Source: Pontibacter mucosus (GTDB lineage: Bacteria; Bacteroidota; Bacteroidia; Cytophagales; Hymenobacteraceae). Taken from it: a DNA stretch of 64,000 nt. Position numbers and translations under genes: made by a program. The number at the start of each line of letters is the position of its first letter. Positions within the stretch are counted from its first letter, which is position 1. The notes under the pieces were generated by a model. It was given only the letters and a program-made list of their open reading frames with translations. It made no database searches and was not told where the DNA came from. The stretch is from positions 1 to 64,000 of the forward strand of contig NZ_QBKI01000011.1 in the NCBI RefSeq assembly GCF_003054055.1, read 5' to 3'. Of this stretch, positions 9,186-18,574 are shown piece by piece.

Positions 9186-12100
9186 CTATAGTTCCAGCCG
9201 GGGGTCAGAGTCCAGTATAATCCGGTCGCGCTCCATCTCCAGGCGTTGCTGTCGCCTGGCTCTCTTCTCGCTGCGGAACAGGTCGCGCAGGTTATCAAAG
9301 CGTTTGGTGTGCAGCAGGCTTATACTTTGGCTCTGGGTAATGCGTCCTGTAAAGAAATTGGGAGTGGAGTTATACTCCAGGCGCGCCCGCAACTCACCGG
9401 TCTGTGATATGTAGTAGTCTAGCATCCAGTCGCCCACGTAGGTTCCTGAAGACCTCGCGTTATCAGTGCGTGTGCTCCCGAAGCCGGTTTCGCTGGTCAC
9501 GCGCAAGCGGCCCTGGAAGAAAGTATAACTCAGGCGCACCTGTAGGGCCGCCAAAGCATCCGCTCCCAAACTGCCCAAGCCTATGTCTACTTCCAGGTTC
9601 GTGTCGAGGTTGTTGAAAAAGTTGTTCAGCTGTCCGGAGAGGAGGCTTCCCAAACTTCCCCCCACAGCGCCAGCCCCCACGCCGCCATCAAAGGCCAGGG
9701 TACCTTGCGGGGAGAGGCGCTGCAATACCAGTAAGCTAAACACCTGGCGGTTCAGTTCACTCTCATCGCTCTTGATGGAGTTGATGAGAGGGTATAAAGT
9801 CGTCTGCACATCCTGTGGAAGCTGTTCAAAGCTGAGACCCAGTTGAATCTGCGGGGTGAGCAACGGGCCGCGCAGGTCTATCTGGGCGATCACTGGATAG
9901 CGCCCCGTAACCTCGTTTGGTACAAGTTGGCTGAAAGATGCCATCTGGGTATAATTGGCGCGAAGATCCATCACGCCGGCAGTCGGGTCACCGTTCCAGG
10001 TGATGGTGCCGCCCGGCACTACCCGGAATTCGCGCGTGAGCAGGCCTTCGAGTAGGTTGAGGTTATAAGCCCCCTGGGTAATTTCAAAGGTGCCGTACAT
10101 GTTAAAGTCGCCGCGCGTGTCGATGGTCATGTGAATGTCGCCGTTGCCCGAGCCCCGGATCACGTCCCCAGTGGTGCGGTCAATGATGATCTCAAAGTAT
10201 GCGTTGTCGGTTACATCCAGGTTGAAGTCCAGGTTGATGCCGGACAGGTCCACGTTGCGGGTTTCGGCCTCTACCTCCACGCCGGTGCCTGCTTCAGGGT
10301 TATTGTTCACAAAGCGGATAAAGTCTTTCCTGGACACATCGGTCTGGTAGTCAAGTGGCAGCACGATGCGGGTGTTGGCGTCGCTGCGGGCATTGACGCG
10401 TACCTGCAGGTTGGTGGTGGGGCCAAGCACGCTGGCCGAGCCGGTGGCAAACGCGGTTCCGTAGAAAAGCTCGTTCTGGGCCTCGGTGGTATTGAGTACC
10501 ATAAAGTTGCGGTAGCGCGCGTCCATGTCTATCACCATATTCCGGAACCCGTCGTGGGCAATACCCCCGGTAATCGTGGCTTTGTTGCCGAACAGGTCCT
10601 GCAGCTGCGCGTTTCGGAAGCTGATGCTGTTGGGGCCGAAGTAGATGCGGTCGGAGAAGCGGTAGGTGGTGTTGAGGTAATTGAACGTAAACTGCCCGCC
10701 TGTAACCATCACCGAGCCCTTCAGCACCGGGGAGTTAAGGTTGCCGAGGATGCGGATGCGGCCCTCCATGTCGCCGTTCAGGTTGGAGAAGAGGCCGGTC
10801 AGCACGGGTTCTACCAGCTTCAGGTTTGCCTGGTCAAGCACGGCCAGCAGATCGAGCTGGTCTTCCTCCACCTGCGGGTTATAGAAGCCTGTGAGCGATA
10901 GCACCTTTTTGGCGTTGCGCTGTATGCCCACGTCCACCGAGGCCCTTTGCTTGGCGCGTGTCCAGTCGGTGCTGCCCACCATATCGCCAATAAACACATT
11001 GTCCAGGAAGAAAGAATCGACCTGCATGGCTGCATTAATAGCGCCCTTACCGTAGAAGTCCTCCGCCGTAAGTTCAGCCGATACCACGCCGGCCAGTTTC
11101 ATGGGCAGGAGCGGGTTCAGGTTTCCCAGCTTAAAGTTCTCTATGTTCAGCACCAGACGGCTGTCCGGGTTGCGCGACAGCTCGCCGTTGGCGCTGATGA
11201 CCTGGTTTTGGTTGGTGAGGGCAAAATTCTCGAACATCAGCTTTTTACCGGCCTCAGCGATGTAAATTGTGTTGCCGGGCACAAAAGCCCAGACGTTCTG
11301 CTGCAGCGTGATGTCCGACTGGTCAAAAACGATCTGAATCTGGTTCTGGAGGAAATTAAGGTCGCCGGTGATAAGGGCGCGGTTCTGCTGCTGTGGCTGG
11401 CGCAGGCTGGTGGCAAACTGTATGGTGCGCTCGCTCCAGATGCCTTCCACAAAGAAATTCTGTGTGGCCCCTGCGCCCGGAATTTCCTGCTGCTCAGAAG
11501 TGAAGAGTGCCGCCGCCAGCACGTCCGGGTTATCCAGCATTTTAGAAGTGTTCAGCTCGATGTTGTTGCCATAGAACGTATACCTGTCAAACACAATCGT
11601 ATCGATGGCGGCATAGAGTTCAAGTATGGCGGTCGCATCGTGGCGGAAAGAGCCCTCTACCTGAGAGCTGTCGGAGAGGGTTAGCGCGGGAAGGAACAGA
11701 TCTAGTATGGGATTGGCCCTCTTCAGGTTCAGGCTATAGTTTACCGCATACTCGCTGACGTTGCTCCGCGGTTTGCGGCTATAGTAGGCGGCGGTGGCTG
11801 CATCGTTGCTCTCAAAGTTAAGCTTATACTCCTGCACCAGGGTTTTCAGGTCCTCGATTAAGGTCGTATAATCAAAGTTGCCGTTTACTTTTAAGTCCAG
11901 CAGGTTAGAGTATAAATCAAGGGAGCGCTGCCCCGCACTTATCTCGGAGGATACGAATATAGAGTCCAGGGAAAGGCTATTGCCGTTGTAGCGGACGGAG
12001 GCGCTGTCCAGGCGGGCGGTACCTTCAAAGTCGTCTAATCTTAGTCCTTTAAAGTTCAGGTTAGCTTGGGCGCTGATCAGAAAAGGCTCCTGCGTCAGTT

Positions 12101-13730
12101 GCAGTGCCTGCAGGTTCACGCGCTCCAGGTCCGCCACCATGTTAAAGGCCTTCTGTTGCTCAGCAAGGTTCACTTTTCCGCTGGCCGTAAACATCAGGTT
12201 GGGGTCGTTGATGGAGACATCTCCTGTGAATACCTGTTGCTGCAGCACGCCATCGGCCTTGATGTTTTGGTAGTTGTAGCCCAGGAGCTGTATTTGCCTG
12301 ATGTCTACATTGGCCTTCACATTGGCGGTTTTCAGGGTAAAGCCGGAGCCCTGCAGGCGGCCGCTCATGGAGATGGTGCTTATCTGGTCTTCTGCGGCCA
12401 GCAAGCGGCCTAGGTTAAAGCCGTTGGTGGTGACAAAGCCGCTGTAAGAGGGGGTACGGGTAGCGTCATCGATTTTCAGGTTGATGTCGGAGCGCAGGTT
12501 GCCCAGGGCTGTGCCGAACTCCCCGTTGGCCACAAAGTCGTTGTAGAAGCCCAGGAAGCGCCCCTCCAGCCGCACGGTGCCCAGGCGCGAGGCCATCTGA
12601 TAAGCCTCCTGCGGCAGAAACTGCTTCAGGTCCTCGGCGCTGATGGTGGAGGGCTTGAGACGAAGGTTGGCAAATGTTTCCTTAAAGTTGGGTAGTCCGT
12701 CAGCATTGATGCTGCCAATAATATGCGTGTTGCGGCCATACTTCAGATCCACGTCCGTAGCAGCAAAATCCCTGACGTAGCCCCTTAAATTCAGTGAGTT
12801 TACCTGTAGCACCTCATGATAGTCTTTCAATTGGGGCGCAAAGACCGCAATGTCCTGGGCGTATACTTTGCTGTTCTCCAAATCGGCCGTCATCCGCACG
12901 CTGTCTATAAACGCCGAGAAGTTGCCGAACGCGCTGTAGTCGAAACGAACGTGGTTCTGAAGGTTGCTCTCGTTTACCCGCAAATCCAGCGCATCCCACT
13001 CCCAAAAGGTGGAGGCGTAGGTCATGCGCGTGTCAAGGTTGTGCAGGTTGGTGCCGGTGTTCTTCTCCACTGCCTGTAGGCCGGTTACCCGGACTTTTAG
13101 CGTGTCCTCCAGCTGTATCTCATCAAACCTGCCATTCAGGTTAGTGATGGCCAGGTGGCGATAGTCCATGCCATACGCAGCACGGGGAAAATTGAAGTCG
13201 TCGTAAGTGAAACTGCCGTTTCGGATAATCAGCTCGCTGAGCTCGAAATTAAAGGGTTTGGATACTTTGGTGGTGTCTTTTACAAACAGCTCCTGCATGG
13301 CACTAATAAAGGCGCTAAGGTTGAGCGAATCTGCTCCCTCATACTTTACCAGGTTGGCCCGCGGCTCCTGTAGTTCCAGGGTGCCTATACTCAGGTTGTT
13401 TGGGCTGAAGATGGAAAAGGCATCGATAACGGCCACGGCACGGCCCACGTAGAAAAGCTCCTGCTGGTGGTTGTCCTTTACCTGCAGCTGCTCCAGCACC
13501 ACCTTACTGAAGAACTCGATGTCTATACGGCCCACGCTTACTTCGTGCTTGGTGGCCTTGGAGAGGTAGGCCGCCACTTCCTTGGCCACTCGGGTTTGCA
13601 CGCCGGGGAGCCGTATAGCGACGAAAACTGCCGCAAAAACCAGGAAAAGGAACAGGAACAGCCCCAAAACTATTTTTAGAATAGCTTTTCCTATAACTTT
13701 GAAGTAATTTATTGACTGTTCTTTTTCCAA
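9186..13730 (-). CDS. tamB: Translocation and assembly module TamB-like protein (DUF490)
   Basis: A 1514-residue AsmA/TamB-type bridge protein. A basic N-terminus and single membrane anchor (about 12-36) is followed by a long run of beta-rich repeats, and the C-terminal DUF490 region covers roughly 1050-1490. In proteobacteria such proteins span the periplasm and help outer-membrane protein assembly or phospholipid transport. The start is a TTG at 13730: an in-frame stop at 13743-13745 leaves almost no room for anything earlier, and the membrane anchor leaves no room for a later start. The tsaD start codon on the other strand is only 2 nt away. Confidence 0.88.
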   Translation of the reverse strand: MEKEQSINYFKVIGKAILKIVLGLFLFLFLVFAAVFVAIRLPGVQTRVAKEVAAYLSKATKHEVSVGRIDIEFFSKVVLEQLQVKDNHQQELFYVGRAVAVIDAFSIFSPNNLSIGTLELQEPRANLVKYEGADSLNLSAFISAMQELFVKDTTKVSKPFNFELSELIIRNGSFTYDDFNFPRAAYGMDYRHLAITNLNGRFDEIQLEDTLKVRVTGLQAVEKNTGTNLHNLDTRMTYASTFWEWDALDLRVNESNLQNHVRFDYSAFGNFSAFIDSVRMTADLENSKVYAQDIAVFAPQLKDYHEVLQVNSLNLRGYVRDFAATDVDLKYGRNTHIIGSINADGLPNFKETFANLRLKPSTISAEDLKQFLPQEAYQMASRLGTVRLEGRFLGFYNDFVANGEFGTALGNLRSDINLKIDDATRTPSYSGFVTTNGFNLGRLLAAEDQISTISMSGRLQGSGFTLKTANVKANVDIRQIQLLGYNYQNIKADGVLQQQVFTGDVSINDPNLMFTASGKVNLAEQQKAFNMVADLERVNLQALQLTQEPFLISAQANLNFKGLRLDDFEGTARLDSASVRYNGNSLSLDSIFVSSEISAGQRSLDLYSNLLDLKVNGNFDYTTLIEDLKTLVQEYKLNFESNDAATAAYYSRKPRSNVSEYAVNYSLNLKRANPILDLFLPALTLSDSSQVEGSFRHDATAILELYAAIDTIVFDRYTFYGNNIELNTSKMLDNPDVLAAALFTSEQQEIPGAGATQNFFVEGIWSERTIQFATSLRQPQQQNRALITGDLNFLQNQIQIVFDQSDITLQQNVWAFVPGNTIYIAEAGKKLMFENFALTNQNQVISANGELSRNPDSRLVLNIENFKLGNLNPLLPMKLAGVVSAELTAEDFYGKGAINAAMQVDSFFLDNVFIGDMVGSTDWTRAKQRASVDVGIQRNAKKVLSLTGFYNPQVEEDQLDLLAVLDQANLKLVEPVLTGLFSNLNGDMEGRIRILGNLNSPVLKGSVMVTGGQFTFNYLNTTYRFSDRIYFGPNSISFRNAQLQDLFGNKATITGGIAHDGFRNMVIDMDARYRNFMVLNTTEAQNELFYGTAFATGSASVLGPTTNLQVRVNARSDANTRIVLPLDYQTDVSRKDFIRFVNNNPEAGTGVEVEAETRNVDLSGINLDFNLDVTDNAYFEIIIDRTTGDVIRGSGNGDIHMTIDTRGDFNMYGTFEITQGAYNLNLLEGLLTREFRVVPGGTITWNGDPTAGVMDLRANYTQMASFSQLVPNEVTGRYPVIAQIDLRGPLLTPQIQLGLSFEQLPQDVQTTLYPLINSIKSDESELNRQVFSLLVLQRLSPQGTLAFDGGVGAGAVGGSLGSLLSGQLNNFFNNLDTNLEVDIGLGSLGADALAALQVRLSYTFFQGRLRVTSETGFGSTRTDNARSSGTYVGDWMLDYYISQTGELRARLEYNSTPNFFTGRITQSQSISLLHTKRFDNLRDLFRSEKRARRQQRLEMERDRIILDSDPRLEL

Positions 13731-13732
13731 AG

Positions 13733-14740
13733 ATGATAGAACCTACAATACTAGCGATAGAATCTTCCTGCGACGAGACCTCGGCCGCGGTTATCCGTGG
13801 GGGCAAGGTGTTGTCGAATATCGTAAACACACAGGCCGTGCACGAGCAGTATGGCGGTGTGGTTCCTGAGCTGGCTTCCAGAGCCCATCAGCAGAACATT
13901 ATACCGGTGGTTTCTCAGGCCTTGCTTACGGCAAATGTAGCAAAAAGTGAGCTAAATGCAGTTGCCTTCACGCGCGGACCAGGGCTTTTAGGGGCACTGC
14001 TCGTGGGTTGCTCCTTTGCCAAGTCGTTTGCGCTGGGTTTGGGTATTCCCCTAATCGAGGTAAACCACATGCAGGCGCACATTCTGGCCCACTTTATCGA
14101 CGATCCCAAACCGCAGTTTCCGTTCCTTTGCCTGACCGTAAGTGGTGGTCATACCCAGATTGTGCTTGTAAAAGACCACCTGGACATGGAAATCATCGGG
14201 CAAACCACCGACGATGCCGTGGGTGAAGCCTTCGACAAGACTGCCAAGATGCTGGGCCTGCCATACCCGGGCGGACCGATGCTCGACAAAATGGCGGCAC
14301 AGGGAAACCCGAACGCTTTTGAGTTTCCGGTGGGCAATATGCCCGAGTATAACTTCTCGTTCAGCGGCATCAAAACCTCGGTTTTATACTTTCTAAGAGA
14401 TAAAACGAAAGAGAACCCTGATTTTGTGCAGGACAACCTGGTGGATATTTGTGCCAGTGTGCAGCAAACGCTGATTAAAACCTTGCTCAAGAAACTGAAG
14501 CAGGCTTCCAGGGACTTGGGCATACGAGAGATTGCCATTGCCGGAGGGGTCTCGGCTAATTCGGGCTTGCGTAAAACGCTGCAGGAGTATGCGGCCAAGC
14601 ATAACTGGAATGTGTATATCCCCGCGTTTCAGTACTGCACCGACAATGCAGGCATGATTGCCATGGCGGCTCATTACCAGTACCTTAAAGGCGACTTCGC
14701 CACCCAGTACGTGAGCCCGGATCCAAGGCTTAAGTTTTAG
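13733..14740 (+). CDS. tsaD: tRNA N6-adenosine threonylcarbamoyltransferase
   Basis: The catalytic subunit that transfers threonylcarbamoyl from TC-AMP to A37 of ANN-decoding tRNAs, acting with TsaB and TsaE, which are not in the window. The ATG at 13733 gives MIEPTILAIESSCDET, the normal N-terminus; an upstream start at 13712 would add seven foreign residues. Metal ligands H112 and H116 lie in NHMQAH, and VSGGHTQIV follows. Length is 335 aa, normal for the family. It is divergent from tamB with 2 nt between start codons, so its promoter must lie inside tamB's 5' end. Confidence 0.97.
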   Translation: MIEPTILAIESSCDETSAAVIRGGKVLSNIVNTQAVHEQYGGVVPELASRAHQQNIIPVVSQALLTANVAKSELNAVAFTRGPGLLGALLVGCSFAKSFALGLGIPLIEVNHMQAHILAHFIDDPKPQFPFLCLTVSGGHTQIVLVKDHLDMEIIGQTTDDAVGEAFDKTAKMLGLPYPGGPMLDKMAAQGNPNAFEFPVGNMPEYNFSFSGIKTSVLYFLRDKTKENPDFVQDNLVDICASVQQTLIKTLLKKLKQASRDLGIREIAIAGGVSANSGLRKTLQEYAAKHNWNVYIPAFQYCTDNAGMIAMAAHYQYLKGDFATQYVSPDPRLKF

Positions 14741-14860
14741 TTATTCGTTATTCGATTATCGGAAAATATAAGTATAGTGATGCGAAGTAGGGGAGCGTCC
14801 TGTTAATCCTTTAATCCTGTAAATCCTGATTCCAACAACTAATAACGAACAACGAATAAC
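14740..14860. repeat. Quasi-periodic inverted arms, locus a
   Basis: Arm 14740-14754 (GTTATTCGTTATTCG) and arm 14846-14860 are reverse complements at 14 of 15 positions and each is made of a repeated 7-mer. The 91-nt spacer holds tandem AATCCTGT-like units around 14803-14829. The right arm abuts the start codon of the next gene. Confidence 0.7.
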
Positions 14861-14861
14861 G

Positions 14862-15248
14862 ATGATACAGCCAGGTGATACCCGAACGTATGTGAAGCAT
14901 GTAACAGCGGCAGACTTTGCCCGTTTTGAGGATGGCCTGGTGCACGCGATTTGTTCTACCTTTTCGCTGGCGCAGGCTGCAGAGTGGGCAGGGCGCCTGT
15001 TTGTGCTGGAGCTGAAAGCAGAAGATGAAGAGGGGATAGGTACACGCTTAATTATCAATCATAAAGCGCCTGCTTTTGAGGGGGAGGAAGTGGTGATTGT
15101 GGCCACGCTCGAAAAGTATGAAGGCAACGAGGTGGTCTGCAGCTACACGGCAAAAGTGGGGGACAGACTGGTGGCCGATGGGAAAACCGGTCAGAAAATT
15201 TTGAAAAAAGAAAAACTGGCGAAAATTTTAGCGCCGAAGCAAGTATAA
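14862..15248 (+). CDS. Hotdog-fold thioesterase (FlK-like)
   Basis: A 128-residue single-domain protein that resembles small hotdog thioesterases of the fluoroacetyl-CoA thioesterase-like group, with the pattern of a short N-terminal strand, a helix region beginning ICSTFSLAQAAEWAG, and a long beta sheet (GTRLIINHKAPAFEGEEV). It probably hydrolyses an acyl-CoA, substrate unknown. Its stop codon is directly followed by the smpB start, so they are likely co-transcribed. Confidence 0.65.
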   Translation: MIQPGDTRTYVKHVTAADFARFEDGLVHAICSTFSLAQAAEWAGRLFVLELKAEDEEGIGTRLIINHKAPAFEGEEVVIVATLEKYEGNEVVCSYTAKVGDRLVADGKTGQKILKKEKLAKILAPKQV

Positions 15249-15716
15249 ATGGCGAAAGAAAAAGACAGAATAAAGAAGCACGTTAACATCGTTAACCGAA
15301 AAGCCTCCTTCGAGTACCAGTTTCTCGACAAGTATACCGCCGGCATCATGCTGATGGGTACCGAGATTAAATCGATACGAGAGGGCAAGGTGAACATGCA
15401 GGATGGCTATTGCGTGTTTACCCGCGGCGAGCTGTGGCTGCACAACGTGCACATCTCCACCTATACCGAGGGTACCCACTACAATCACGAGCCGATGCGC
15501 GCCCGCAAGCTACTGCTCAACAAGAACGAGCTTCGCAAATTGGAGCGCGGAGCCGAGGAGCAGGGGGTAACCATCATCCCGACACGCGTCTACATAAACG
15601 ACCGTGGCTTCGCTAAAGTAGAGGTTGCGCTGGCCCGTGGTAAGAAGCTGTACGACAAGCGCGAAGACATCAAAGCCAAAGACGTAAAACGCGACATGGA
15701 GCGCAGCGGTTATTAG
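15249..15716 (+). CDS. smpB: SsrA-binding protein SmpB
   Basis: A 155-residue RNA-binding protein that brings tmRNA to stalled ribosomes in trans-translation. Family features include a basic N-terminus, the core YTAGIMLMGTEIKSIREGKV, and a lysine/arginine-rich C-terminal tail (KKLYDKREDIKAKDVKRDM) that forms a helix in the empty mRNA channel. The tmRNA gene itself is not seen in the window. Confidence 0.97.
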   Translation: MAKEKDRIKKHVNIVNRKASFEYQFLDKYTAGIMLMGTEIKSIREGKVNMQDGYCVFTRGELWLHNVHISTYTEGTHYNHEPMRARKLLLNKNELRKLERGAEEQGVTIIPTRVYINDRGFAKVEVALARGKKLYDKREDIKAKDVKRDMERSGY

Positions 15717-15722
15717 GAATTT

Positions 15723-15873
15723 TGAATGAGTGATTGAGTGTTTGTTTGAATAGATGTATATTTATTCTGAAGTTTATTTAGGCAAAAAGTATAGGTTTAT
15801 ACTTCCGCTATACTTTCACACACTTCCCCAATCATTCATTTGCTCATTTAAAATTCACCCAATCACTCATTCA
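15723..15873. repeat. Quasi-periodic inverted arms, locus b
   Basis: Arm 15723-15740 (TGAATGAGTGATTGAGTG) and arm 15856-15873 are reverse complements at 17 of 18 positions; further partial GAATGA/TCATTC units extend both arms. The 115-nt spacer carries three AGTATA/TATACT sites. Confidence 0.75.
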
Positions 15874-15894
15874 CTCATTCATAATTAAGTAAAA

Positions 15895-16671
15895 GTGGAC
15901 TACGGAATAGGTATGCTGAGTGTGGTGCCCATGCGCACCGAGACATCTGACAAAGCTGAAATTGTAACGCAACTAACTTTTGGGGAGTGCTATGAGGTGG
16001 TTGCCCGCGAGGGTAACTGGCTGCAACTGCAACTGGCCGCCGACGACTACCGTGGCTGGATTGATGTGAAGCAACATACCCCTGTATCCTCGGACTATTA
16101 CAAAGAGTGGTGCAACACCCGCCACCCCCGTGCCCTCGACCTGGTGCAGATGGTGAGCAATGCGGACGTGCGCATACCGGTGGGCATTGGCTGCTACCTG
16201 CCTTTCTTTGACGGGATGAGCATACGGATTGGCGAGGAGCGTTACCAGTATACAGGCAGGGCTTCCAACCCTTCTGCGACAGCTACGCCCGCACAGCTTA
16301 TTAAAGTGGCAAACAGTTTTCTGAAAGCCCCCTACCTGTGGGGGGGCAAGTCTGTTTTCGGGATTGATTGCTCGGGATTTACGCAGCTGGTGTTTGGTAT
16401 TTGCGGCTACAAACTGCCCCGCGATGCCTACCAGCAGGTGAGCCACGGTGAAGAGGTGCACTTTGTAACCCAGGCACAGTCCGGAGATTTGGCCTATTTT
16501 TCAAACCCGGAGGGCCGTATTACGCACGTGGGGCTGGTGCTGGAGGGGCAGCAGATCATGCACGCGCATGGTGAAGTGCGGATCGACACCCTCGACCATA
16601 ACGGTATCTACAACGCAGACCGCAAGCGCTACTCTCATAACCTGCGCATCATCAAACGTATTCATTTCTAA
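15895..16671 (+). CDS. C40-family (NlpC/P60) peptidase with SH3-like N-terminus
   Basis: A 258-residue cell-wall peptidase that would cleave D-Glu-diamino acid bonds in peptidoglycan peptides. Residues about 1-70 look like a bacterial SH3 domain. The NlpC/P60 domain from about 133 has C159 (GIDCSGF), H211 (THVGLVL) and H223 or H225 (MHAHGEV) as the catalytic set. The start is GTG at 15895 or ATG at 15913; GTG keeps the first strand of the SH3 domain. There is no signal peptide, which is often seen in Bacteroidota homologues of this type. Confidence 0.88.
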   Translation: MDYGIGMLSVVPMRTETSDKAEIVTQLTFGECYEVVAREGNWLQLQLAADDYRGWIDVKQHTPVSSDYYKEWCNTRHPRALDLVQMVSNADVRIPVGIGCYLPFFDGMSIRIGEERYQYTGRASNPSATATPAQLIKVANSFLKAPYLWGGKSVFGIDCSGFTQLVFGICGYKLPRDAYQQVSHGEEVHFVTQAQSGDLAYFSNPEGRITHVGLVLEGQQIMHAHGEVRIDTLDHNGIYNADRKRYSHNLRIIKRIHF

Positions 16672-16754
16672 TTCGCAGCCAATTTCTTTGCGCCTCGTGT
16701 TACAGGTTTCCGGCGAAATCCGTAAAAGAGTGGGCGAAAAAGCAGAAATCGGTT

Positions 16755-17258
16755 ATGAAAGACAAAGTACTCATCCTTAACCAAGACTACAGCGCCATAG
16801 CTGTATGCTCGGTGCAGCGGGCCTTTTTGCTGGTTTTCCTGTGCAAGGCGGAGGTAATCACCAAATCAGATGGGGATTTTCTTCATACTGTAACGGTAGC
16901 CTATCCTGTTCCTTCCATCATCCGGCTGCAGCGCTACGTTCGGGTACCCTACTTTGGCATAGCCCTGAACCGCCATAACGTCATGCGGCGCGATAACTTT
17001 ACCTGCCAGTACTGCGGCTCATCCAAACACCTGACGCTGGACCACCTGCTGCCGCGCTCCAGGGGAGGGGAGACCAAGTGGCAGAACCTGGTAACAGCCT
17101 GCTCCCGCTGCAACTCCCGCAAGGGCGACCGCACACCGGAAGAGGCTGGTCTGAAGTTGCTCCGCAAGCCCACCCGTCCCTCGCTGCGTACCTTCCTGCA
17201 GCAGCACCTCAGCCCCGATAAGCACGACTGGGAAACCTACCTGGGAGCGGCCTGTTAA
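16755..17258 (+). CDS. HNH endonuclease domain protein
   Basis: A 167-residue protein with a C-terminal HNH nuclease domain. Zinc-binding cysteine pairs are C84-x2-C87 and C116-x2-C119, and the catalytic core shows D96-H97 (TLDHLLPRSRGG), N111 and N120 in a complete HNH layout. Small single-domain homologues are widespread in Bacteroidota and usually stand alone; their target is unknown. No methylase or intron features are nearby, so a homing or restriction role is not supported here. Confidence 0.85.
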   Translation: MKDKVLILNQDYSAIAVCSVQRAFLLVFLCKAEVITKSDGDFLHTVTVAYPVPSIIRLQRYVRVPYFGIALNRHNVMRRDNFTCQYCGSSKHLTLDHLLPRSRGGETKWQNLVTACSRCNSRKGDRTPEEAGLKLLRKPTRPSLRTFLQQHLSPDKHDWETYLGAAC

Positions 17259-17503
17259 CTGTATTATATGGTTGCTAATGTAATTAGTTAACGATATGTA
17301 TAAGGTTAATATTCAGTCTGTACTACACTTGTAATTATAGGATTTGTTTAAAGTACTTAATTGGAAAGTATAGCTGCAGGCATTTCAGGCGCTGGAAGCA
17401 TAATTCAGCTCTGAATTTATACTTTTAAGCTGGCGGGTACAGGCTTTAGATTGACTTTCAGATTACCCTTTTAACTACATCAGAGTAGTTTATACTTACT
17501 CTA

Positions 17504-18175
17504 CCGGGTCCAACCACCCCTAGCCCCTCCTTAGCCAAGGAGGGGAGCCTGTTATTACTTCGGTTGAGGTATAAGTGCTATAGTTGCTGTTCTCGCGCGG
17601 ACAGGTCGCGACCTGTCCCTACAAAGTATAAATCCACCCCCAGAGCTGCGCCCGCTGGCTCAAAACTCTCCTTTTAGCCAGTCCACAAGAGGAGAATCAT
17701 CTGCAGCCGAATAACATCCCCCTACCCCCTTCGAAGGGGGACTTCGGCTGAAGCTCCGTCAGCAGCAGCTATCGATATTATCCCAGCCTTTGGGTTGAGC
17801 GCCTTGTGGATTTCTGGTGCCCGTCAAGGGCATTGCGACCGAAGGGCAGCAAAGGAAATGTACACCGCGCGATGCCCGAAGGCGAGGCCTCCCGGCCTGG
17901 GAGGGCAGAAAGCCAGAGATGCAACGATAGGTTGGTGGGAACTAGAGGATGAACGGCAGCTAATAAGGATAGCTTGGTTCAAGCGGAAGGAAGCAGCGGC
18001 TAGGCAAGTATAAGCTGAAGTATAAATCGCCAAGTATAGAAGTATTGCAGAACTATAAAGTATAAGCTGAAGTATAAAGTATAGCTAAAGTATAGGTATG
18101 GCTCTTTGAGCCAGCCGGGTTGCAAACCCGACACCGTAGTTAGGCACGAGTTGCAAACTCGCGGCACCGGGAGTA
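17504..18175 (+). repeat. Modular intergenic repeat, copy A
   Basis: Order along the plus strand: module 1 with a 9-bp hairpin (17524-17545); perfect palindrome GGACAGGTCG/CGACCTGTCC (17599-17618); palindrome CCCCCTTCGAAGGGGG (17725-17740); module 2 (about 17761-18013); AGTATA cluster; palindromes 18116-18130 and 18147-18161. Copy B at 31036-30485 shows the same order in the opposite orientation. Module 2 contains shared blocks such as CCCAGCCTTTGGGTTGAGCG and GCGCGATGCCCGAAGGCGAG. Confidence 0.8.
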
Positions 18176-18330
18176 GTACAAAGGCCCGAAGACTTGCGTC
18201 AGAAAATAAAGTATAAAGTATAGCTGAGATATAAAAGCACACAGCAGCAAGTATACAGTATAGCCCAAGTATAAAATCCTGCTCATCCCTCCATCCTGTA
18301 AATCCTGATCTTGACTACTATAAAATCCGG
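18006..18330. repeat. Dense cluster of AGTATA motifs
   Basis: About 13 AGTATA sites lie within 325 nt, almost all in the same orientation. A 21-nt unit beginning AAGTATAAGCTGAAGTATAA occurs twice without mismatch, at 18006-18026 and 18058-18078. Spacing is irregular, so it is not a CRISPR or minisatellite. Confidence 0.8.
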
Positions 18331-18432
18331 AGCCGAAAGTATAAACCAGTCTCTCCCCGGTTACTAAGTTCTGCGGCAGGCCGGCTCATTTTCTTAAATG
18401 GCTCGCTAAAAGTGTATTACAATAGTGGCTTC

Positions 18433-18466
18433 TTGTAGTATTTCCCGAATTTTATACTTACTTTTG
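18433..18466 (+). promoter_or_regulatory. Candidate rpsA promoter
   Basis: TACTTTTG at 18459-18466 fits the Bacteroidota -7 consensus TAnnTTTG. TTG at 18433-18435 lies 23 nt upstream, slightly more than the usual 19-21 nt. A leader of about 100 nt would follow, with a 6-bp hairpin CTCAGG/CCTGAG at 18488-18506. No Shine-Dalgarno sequence precedes the ATG. Confidence 0.45.
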
Positions 18467-18574
18467 CCGTTCATTCGGTTGAATGGCCTCAGGTGCTGTG
18501 CCTGAGTATGTTACACTAAACCAAACCGGCTTATTGCTCTACGCCGGTGGCTATACCAGAGCAGCATAAACAAT

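Larger units (their letters stand above)
17259..18574. other. 1.3-kb gene-free stretch filled with repeats
   Basis: I find no credible gene. It holds modular repeat copy A (17504-18175), a cluster of AGTATA motifs (18006-18330), and the rpsA promoter and leader (18433-18574). The short ORF at 17795-18013 lies inside the repeat and its counterpart in copy B changes by amino-acid-altering substitutions, so it is probably not coding. Confidence 0.8.

Noticed and set aside
17795-18013. Short ORF sharing a GxWELE(D/N)ER-like stretch with copy B
   Set aside because: The two copies differ at amino-acid-changing positions (for example Gln to Trp, three Ile to Val) and have different starts, so the similarity is explained by DNA-level repeat homology.
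18006-18330. Possible CRISPR array
   Set aside because: The repeated unit is about 7-21 nt with irregular spacing and no cas genes; it is part of the AGTATA cluster.
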